Shown piece by piece: positions 60,478 through 64,000 of a stretch of DNA of 64,000 nt. The notes under the pieces are model-generated. The model made no database searches. It was not told where the DNA came from and worked only from the letters and a program-made list of their open reading frames with translations. How positions within the stretch are numbered: position 1 is the stretch's first letter; each line of letters starts with the position of its first letter. A program made the position numbers and the translations under genes. The DNA comes from an uncultured Bacilli bacterium. Lineage in GTDB: Bacteria; Bacillota_I; Bacilli_A; RF39; UBA660. The DNA lies in contig CAKONK010000003.1 in NCBI GenBank assembly GCA_934097085.1, positions 61,083 to 125,082 of the forward strand. The letters run 5' to 3'.

Positions 60478-60504
60478 AAATTAAAACCCGTAAGTACGGG
60501 CTTT
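60478..60504 (-). terminator. Terminator of ssrA
   Basis: AGCCCGTA/TACGGGTT stem with a short loop and T-rich tail, about ten bases after the tmRNA 3' end. Confidence 0.8.
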
Positions 60505-60514
60505 AAATGTCATT

Positions 60515-60866
60515 TGGTGGAGTAGAGGAGAATTGAACTCCTGTCCAATATGCCATATTATACAATATCTACAAGTTTAGTTCTATTTAAATTTCCTATC
60601 TATATGGCTAAAACGAACCTCATAAATAGTAATTTTGATTAATATTCATTTACTATACTCAAAAAAATATAATAAATATAGCTTATTAATATGAACCCAG
60701 TTTACTTTCAATAAGCGAGAAAGTAAATGAGTACTCCCAAACCTCTAATTAGGCAAATGCAGGAGTGAAACTATAAGAAGTTTCGTCATTTATTTTTTTG
60801 TGCATTTATAGTTTGCCAACTACTTGCAATCATATCTATTAACATATGTCGAAACCAATCTACCCC
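60515..60866 (-). ncRNA. ssrA: tmRNA (transfer-messenger RNA)
   Basis: The acceptor stem pairs 5' GGGGUAG (from 60866) with CUACUCC before the ACCA at 60515-60518. The TΨC-like arm GACAGGAGUUCAAUUCUCCU is close to the 3' end, and GGUUUCGACA, the D-arm-like part, to the 5' end. The tag frame reads NDETSYSFTPAFA then TAA. The frame opens further upstream (ATG-CAC-AAA-AAA-ATA), so the resume codon is uncertain. Length is about 352 bases. It rescues stalled ribosomes with SmpB (not in the window). Confidence 0.95.
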
Positions 60867-60876
60867 AAGTAAATTA

Positions 60877-60905
60877 ATTTTACCATATATTTTATGCATA
60901 GTAAA
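60877..60905 (-). promoter_or_regulatory. ssrA promoter
   Basis: TTTACT (60900-60905), 17-bp spacer, TAAAAT (60877-60882), with TG one base upstream. Confidence 0.7.
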
Positions 60906-60970
60906 CATATTTATTGTAAAATTTAACTATAAAACACATAAAAATCAGATATTAAATATATACTAATAAT

Positions 60971-61429
60971 ATGAAAAATAAGAAAAAATTTATTAAAAAT
61001 ATTATTATTGTTATTGTACCTTTAATTGGAGGATTTTTATCATCTCTACTTGTTAATTTCAAAAACTATAATATAATTAATAAGCCTATGTTTAGTCCTC
61101 CGAAGATAGCATTTCCAATTGTATGGAGCATACTATATTTATTATTTGGAATATCATTTTATTTAGCAAACAAAGATTTTGACAATAAAAAAATTACTTC
61201 AGCAGCCATTATAAATTTAATCTTAAATTATAGTTGGGTATTCATATTCTTTAAATTGAAAATGTATATTGTTAGTGCCATAGAACTAGTTTTAATAATT
61301 TTAACAACAATAAAATTCATTATTGAATTATATAAAGAAAATAAAACTGCAGCATTCTTACAGTTTCCGTATCTTGTTTGGCTTTTAGTAGCGCTATATT
61401 TAAATATTGGAGTTATTATACTAAATTAA
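60971..61429 (+). CDS. tspO: TspO/MBR-family membrane protein
   Basis: A 152-residue protein with five membrane segments. The family signature is visible: FSPPKIAFPIVWSILYLLFGISFYL (PPxxFxxVWxxLYxxxG), NLILNYSWVFIFFKLKMYIVSAIELVLII, and the late FPYLVWLLVALYLNIGV. TspO proteins bind porphyrins and other ligands; role here is unclear. No ribosome site is strong. It ends in a four-base overlap with tsaD on the other strand. Confidence 0.9.
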   Translation: MKNKKKFIKNIIIVIVPLIGGFLSSLLVNFKNYNIINKPMFSPPKIAFPIVWSILYLLFGISFYLANKDFDNKKITSAAIINLILNYSWVFIFFKLKMYIVSAIELVLIILTTIKFIIELYKENKTAAFLQFPYLVWLLVALYLNIGVIILN

Positions 61430-62433
61430 GATATTAAATCAGCACTACTTGACGCATCCAAAGTTAAATCTTTAAAATCATTTTTTAAAAAAAGTGGATA
61501 TGCTGCAGCACCAATCATCGCGGCATTATCAGTACAATAAATCATTCTCGGATTATATAGTTTCACATTATACTTATCACATAATTTTTGAAGTTCGTTA
61601 TGTAAATATTTATTCGCAGATACCCCACCCGCTAAAGCAAGTCTATTAATATTTGTTTTTTTTATTGCCAGCTCTACTTTACGAACAATCTCATCAACAG
61701 CGATAGTCTGAAATGAACAGGACAAATCATTTTTATTTATCTCAATATTTTTCATTTTTGCATTATTAATTATGTTTAAAACCTGGCTTTTTAAACCACT
61801 ATAACTAAAATTATACGTTTCATCATTTACAGGCTTCGTTAAATTATAAGTATTATTTCCAATTGAAGCGGCTTTTTCAATACTTGGCCCACCAGGATAA
61901 GGAAAGCCCAAAACTCTTGCAACCTTATCAAAACTTTCGCCTATTGCATCATCAAGAGTTGAACCAAGAAGTTCAAACTCATAATTATTATGCATTATAG
62001 AAAGTTCAGTATGTCCACCACTTACAACAAGAGCTAGTAAAGGAAATTCTAAATTATCTTCAATATTATTAGCGTAAATATGGCCTATTAAGTGATTAAC
62101 TCCTATAAGTGGTTTATTGTATACCGCAGCAACAGTTTTTGCAAATTCTAATCCAACAAGTAAAGAACCAAGTAATCCTGGTTTATATGTTACCGCTATA
62201 GCATCCATATCTTCAATTTTTAAAGTAGTTTGAGATAAACAATCCTCTAAAACATATAAAATATTTTCACAATGCATTCTCGAAGCAATTTCGGGTACAA
62301 CACCACCGAATTTATTATGAACATCAATTTGTGATGAAATACTCATTGCAATGCATTCTTTACCATTTTTTACAATTGCCATACTTGTATCATCACAACT
62401 TGACTCAACTGCTAAAATATAGACATCTTTCAT
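61426..62433 (-). CDS. tsaD: tRNA threonylcarbamoyladenosine synthase subunit TsaD
   Basis: A 335-residue protein of the ASKHA fold. ATG at 62433 with AAAGG upstream. VESSCDDTSMAIV, the metal site HLIGH (HxxxH), VVSGGHTEL, GESFDKVARVLGFPYPGGP and the late DNAAMIGAAAY are diagnostic. It transfers the threonylcarbamoyl group to A37 of ANN-decoding tRNAs with TsaB and TsaE, both encoded just upstream. Confidence 0.97.
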   Translation of the reverse strand: MKDVYILAVESSCDDTSMAIVKNGKECIAMSISSQIDVHNKFGGVVPEIASRMHCENILYVLEDCLSQTTLKIEDMDAIAVTYKPGLLGSLLVGLEFAKTVAAVYNKPLIGVNHLIGHIYANNIEDNLEFPLLALVVSGGHTELSIMHNNYEFELLGSTLDDAIGESFDKVARVLGFPYPGGPSIEKAASIGNNTYNLTKPVNDETYNFSYSGLKSQVLNIINNAKMKNIEINKNDLSCSFQTIAVDEIVRKVELAIKKTNINRLALAGGVSANKYLHNELQKLCDKYNVKLYNPRMIYCTDNAAMIGAAAYPLFLKNDFKDLTLDASSSADLIS

Positions 62434-62434
62434 G

Positions 62435-62848
62435 TTATATCCTTTCCATAACATAAGCATCAATATCATTATAATATTTTTTTCTTATGTTAATTTTTTT
62501 AAAATTCATATTTTCATATAGTTTAATTGCTATATTATTATTAATTGCCACCTCTAATAAAAATCTATAATTAGAGTATTTATTAATAATATAATCTATT
62601 AATTTCGTACCAATTTTTTGATTTCTAAACAAATTATCAACATACAATAAATGAATCTCTACTAAATCATCAATTATTGTTATTAAAATATAACCCACAA
62701 TTTTATCATCAATTACATAAATATACTGACTATATATACAATTTTTTAAATATTCTTTAAAATTAAAATGATTTTCAATGTTTTTGTCATAATTTAGTAG
62801 TAATTCAGTTAAGTCCTCAATATCTTTATTTTTTAACTCTCTAATCAT
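62435..62848 (-). CDS. rimI: GNAT acetyltransferase, RimI-like
   Basis: A 137-residue N-acetyltransferase. The CoA-binding segment NLFRNQKIGTKLIDYIINKY (R/Q-x-x-G-x-G/K variant) and the late NNIAIKLYENMNFKKINIRKKYY are GNAT hallmarks. In the operon tsaE-tsaB-rimI-tsaD it corresponds to RimI, which acetylates the S18 N-terminus in E. coli. The start ATG at 62848 overlaps the end of tsaB by 8 bases. Confidence 0.85.
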   Translation of the reverse strand: MIRELKNKDIEDLTELLLNYDKNIENHFNFKEYLKNCIYSQYIYVIDDKIVGYILITIIDDLVEIHLLYVDNLFRNQKIGTKLIDYIINKYSNYRFLLEVAINNNIAIKLYENMNFKKINIRKKYYNDIDAYVMERI

Positions 62849-63389
62849 ATTCAACACTTATTTTTTTTACATAAATTGGCTTAACTTGTTTAGGATCAAT
62901 ATTTGGAAGCTTTGAAATTAAATTATAAATTTTAGAGTAATCAATAGTAACATCTGTTTTTAAATTTAATAATTCAGTTAAGTTTAACTCACTTTTTCTA
63001 ATGTATTCATAATTTCCAGTTAACATATGATTTAAATACTTGCCAACAAAAATACCACTATTATCATAAAAACCGACTAAATTTTCATTACTATCTAAAG
63101 AATAATCCATAATATCAAGATATGAAACCGTTTTAATTGGGATATTTAATAAATAACTTAAAGTTTTTGCAACAGTTACACCTGTTCTTACCCCAGTAAA
63201 TGAACCAGGTCCGTTTACGACAATGATATCATTAAATTTAATATTAGAAATGCACTCCATAATAGTCGGTACTAGTAAAGCATTATTATTCAAACTTTTA
63301 TCAATACACTTATGCAAATAAACATTTCCATCTTTATACAAAACAACATTAATATCATAAAGATGTGTATCTATAAATAAAGTATACAT
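62841..63389 (-). CDS. tsaB: TsaB, tRNA threonylcarbamoyladenosine complex protein
   Basis: A 182-residue paralog of TsaD without the metal site. The LFIDTHLYDINVVLYKDG start and VVNGPGSFTGVRTGVTVAKTLSY block are the family signature. It bridges TsaD and TsaE. Somewhat shorter than the usual 220-230 residues; the trimmed part is in the C-terminal subdomain. Confidence 0.93.
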   Translation of the reverse strand: MYTLFIDTHLYDINVVLYKDGNVYLHKCIDKSLNNNALLVPTIMECISNIKFNDIIVVNGPGSFTGVRTGVTVAKTLSYLLNIPIKTVSYLDIMDYSLDSNENLVGFYDNSGIFVGKYLNHMLTGNYEYIRKSELNLTELLNLKTDVTIDYSKIYNLISKLPNIDPKQVKPIYVKKISVEYD

Positions 63390-63396
63390 AAACTAC

Positions 63397-63852
63397 CTAT
63401 AATACAAAGTTACATAACTCTTCGTATTTTTCGCCATAAGGAATTAATTCAAATACTCTAGTATTTTCTGAAATAACTTTAATATTAATTTGTAATCTTT
63501 CCTCGGGTAATATATCAGTAATTATATCTGACCATTCAATTAATGTAACTCCACCTTTACTAAAATAATCCTCAATTCCAATATCATTAGAATCTTTATC
63601 TAATCTATATACATCCATATGATAAAGTGGCAACTCTCCAGAGTTATACTCTTTTATAATATTAAAAGTTGGACTTGTTATATTATCCTCGATTCCTAAT
63701 GCATGTGCAAAACCTTTAACAAAAACAGTTTTTCCACTTCCTAGTTCTCCATCTAAACAAATAACCATATTTGGAAATTTTTCAGATTCAATATTCTGTG
63801 CTAACTCAACAGTATCATTCTCGTTACGAGAAGTATATTTATAAATATTCAT
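63397..63852 (-). CDS. tsaE: TsaE, ATPase of the threonylcarbamoyladenosine complex
   Basis: A 151-residue P-loop ATPase. ATG at 63852 with GGAAGGTG upstream. Walker A GELGSGKTVFVKGF, TSPTFNIIKEY and the Walker B-like LIEWSD are conserved. It drives TsaD/TsaB cycling. First gene of the tsa operon, downstream of an rRNA operon end. Confidence 0.96.
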   Translation of the reverse strand: MNIYKYTSRNENDTVELAQNIESEKFPNMVICLDGELGSGKTVFVKGFAHALGIEDNITSPTFNIIKEYNSGELPLYHMDVYRLDKDSNDIGIEDYFSKGGVTLIEWSDIITDILPEERLQINIKVISENTRVFELIPYGEKYEELCNFVL

Positions 63853-63872
63853 ATTTTTCACCTTCCATATCA

Positions 63873-63901
63873 ATTATAAATAAAAATAAGAATATAAACA
63901 A
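63873..63901 (-). promoter_or_regulatory. tsaE operon promoter
   Basis: TTGTTT (63896-63901), 17-bp spacer, TATAAT (63873-63878). Confidence 0.65.
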
Positions 63902-63945
63902 GACATAATCTATCTAAAATAAATAATTTAAAGCAAAAAAAAATT

Positions 63946-64000
63946 ATTGGCAACTCCATATCTTAGCATAACACTATTTTCAGCGTATCAGGGCTTAACT
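63946..64000 (-). rRNA. rrf: 5S rRNA, 3' end (cut by the window)
   Basis: The minus-strand sequence AGTTAAGCCCTGATACGCTG...ATGGAGTTGCC matches the last half of bacterial 5S rRNA, with the conserved loop A/helix IV blocks and a terminal stem ending near 63946. A nine-T run follows, which would end the rRNA operon. The 5' half and the 16S-23S genes should lie beyond 64000. Confidence 0.9.

Noticed and set aside
60515..60560. A separate tRNA gene
   Set aside because: The tRNA-like 3' arm and ACCA belong to tmRNA, since the pairing 5' end is at 60866 and the tag frame lies between.
1..64000. UGA read as tryptophan (Mollicutes code)
   Set aside because: Several well-supported genes end in TGA (13727, 25202, 28179, 41496), and conserved Trp positions use TGG. 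The standard code fits.

Overview
The window is a very AT-rich (roughly 70% A+T) bacterial chromosome segment with tightly packed genes, mostly on the minus strand. Genes end in TAA, TAG and TGA, and Trp is encoded by TGG, so the standard code fits. Gene content points to an anaerobic, walled, low-GC Bacillota lineage, probably an uncultured Bacilli/RF39/Erysipelotrichales relative of the Mollicutes. Evidence: Gram-positive str and rplKAJL gene order, a tmRNA tag ending AFA, pyruvate:ferredoxin oxidoreductase, rubrerythrin, arginine deiminase fermentation, a SipW-type signal peptidase, FemX-like and M23 wall enzymes, and a GerQ-like protein. Functions are called by recognising motifs; no database search was possible.

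Layout. 1-5681: a surface acyl-transfer locus (DHHW protein, MBOAT, DUF4358 lipoprotein, Ig-like/SGNH hydrolase) followed upstream by a patatin and a methyltransferase. 5797-8125: a broken gene with a 41-bp palindrome, a DUF4143 ATPase, two copies of a 38-bp dyad repeat and a predicted sRNA. 8126-13655: recG, a second predicted sRNA, nifJ. 13727-20626: surface protein A, a DUF308 protein plus enolase, a FemX-like ligase, three unknown genes and a 49-bp duplicated promoter/terminator unit. 20721-27960: str operon, then rplL, rplJ, rplA and rplK with L10 and L1 leaders. 28179-32369: surface protein B, an Ig-like membrane protein, a thioredoxin-like protein and a TetR regulator. 32455-36607: pheT, pheS with a T-box, and rubrerythrin. 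36692-43074: a SipW module with a calcium-loop repeat protein, then lipoprotein, M23 hydrolase, ftsX and ftsE. 43191-50850: YitT, an amino-acid ABC transporter and arcA-B-C-D as one operon. 50957-54043: gerQ-like gene, MBL hydrolase, lipid flippase, LemA-like protein. 54056-60320: ung, then rpsF-ssb-rpsR-rplI-dnaB-M23-walJ-rlmH. 60515-64000: tmRNA, tspO, tsaE-tsaB-rimI-tsaD and the 3' end of a 5S rRNA.

How it fits together. The catabolic genes import arginine, ferment it by the deiminase route and oxidise pyruvate by PFOR, with rubrerythrin for peroxide defence. Much of the rest builds or modifies the cell surface. The most novel-looking signals are: (1) two predicted small RNAs, one on each side of recG, sharing architecture (promoter, two hairpins, unpaired C-rich stretch, GC-rich terminator) and each preceded by direct TGTAAA-type hexamer repeats that resemble WalR boxes; (2) a membrane-anchored protein with calcium-loop repeats punctuated by CxxNC motifs, paired with SipW; (3) two paralogous surface proteins whose C-terminal ligand-type loops differ strongly between conserved flanks; and (4) a gene inserted between two exact 49-bp copies of a promoter/terminator unit.
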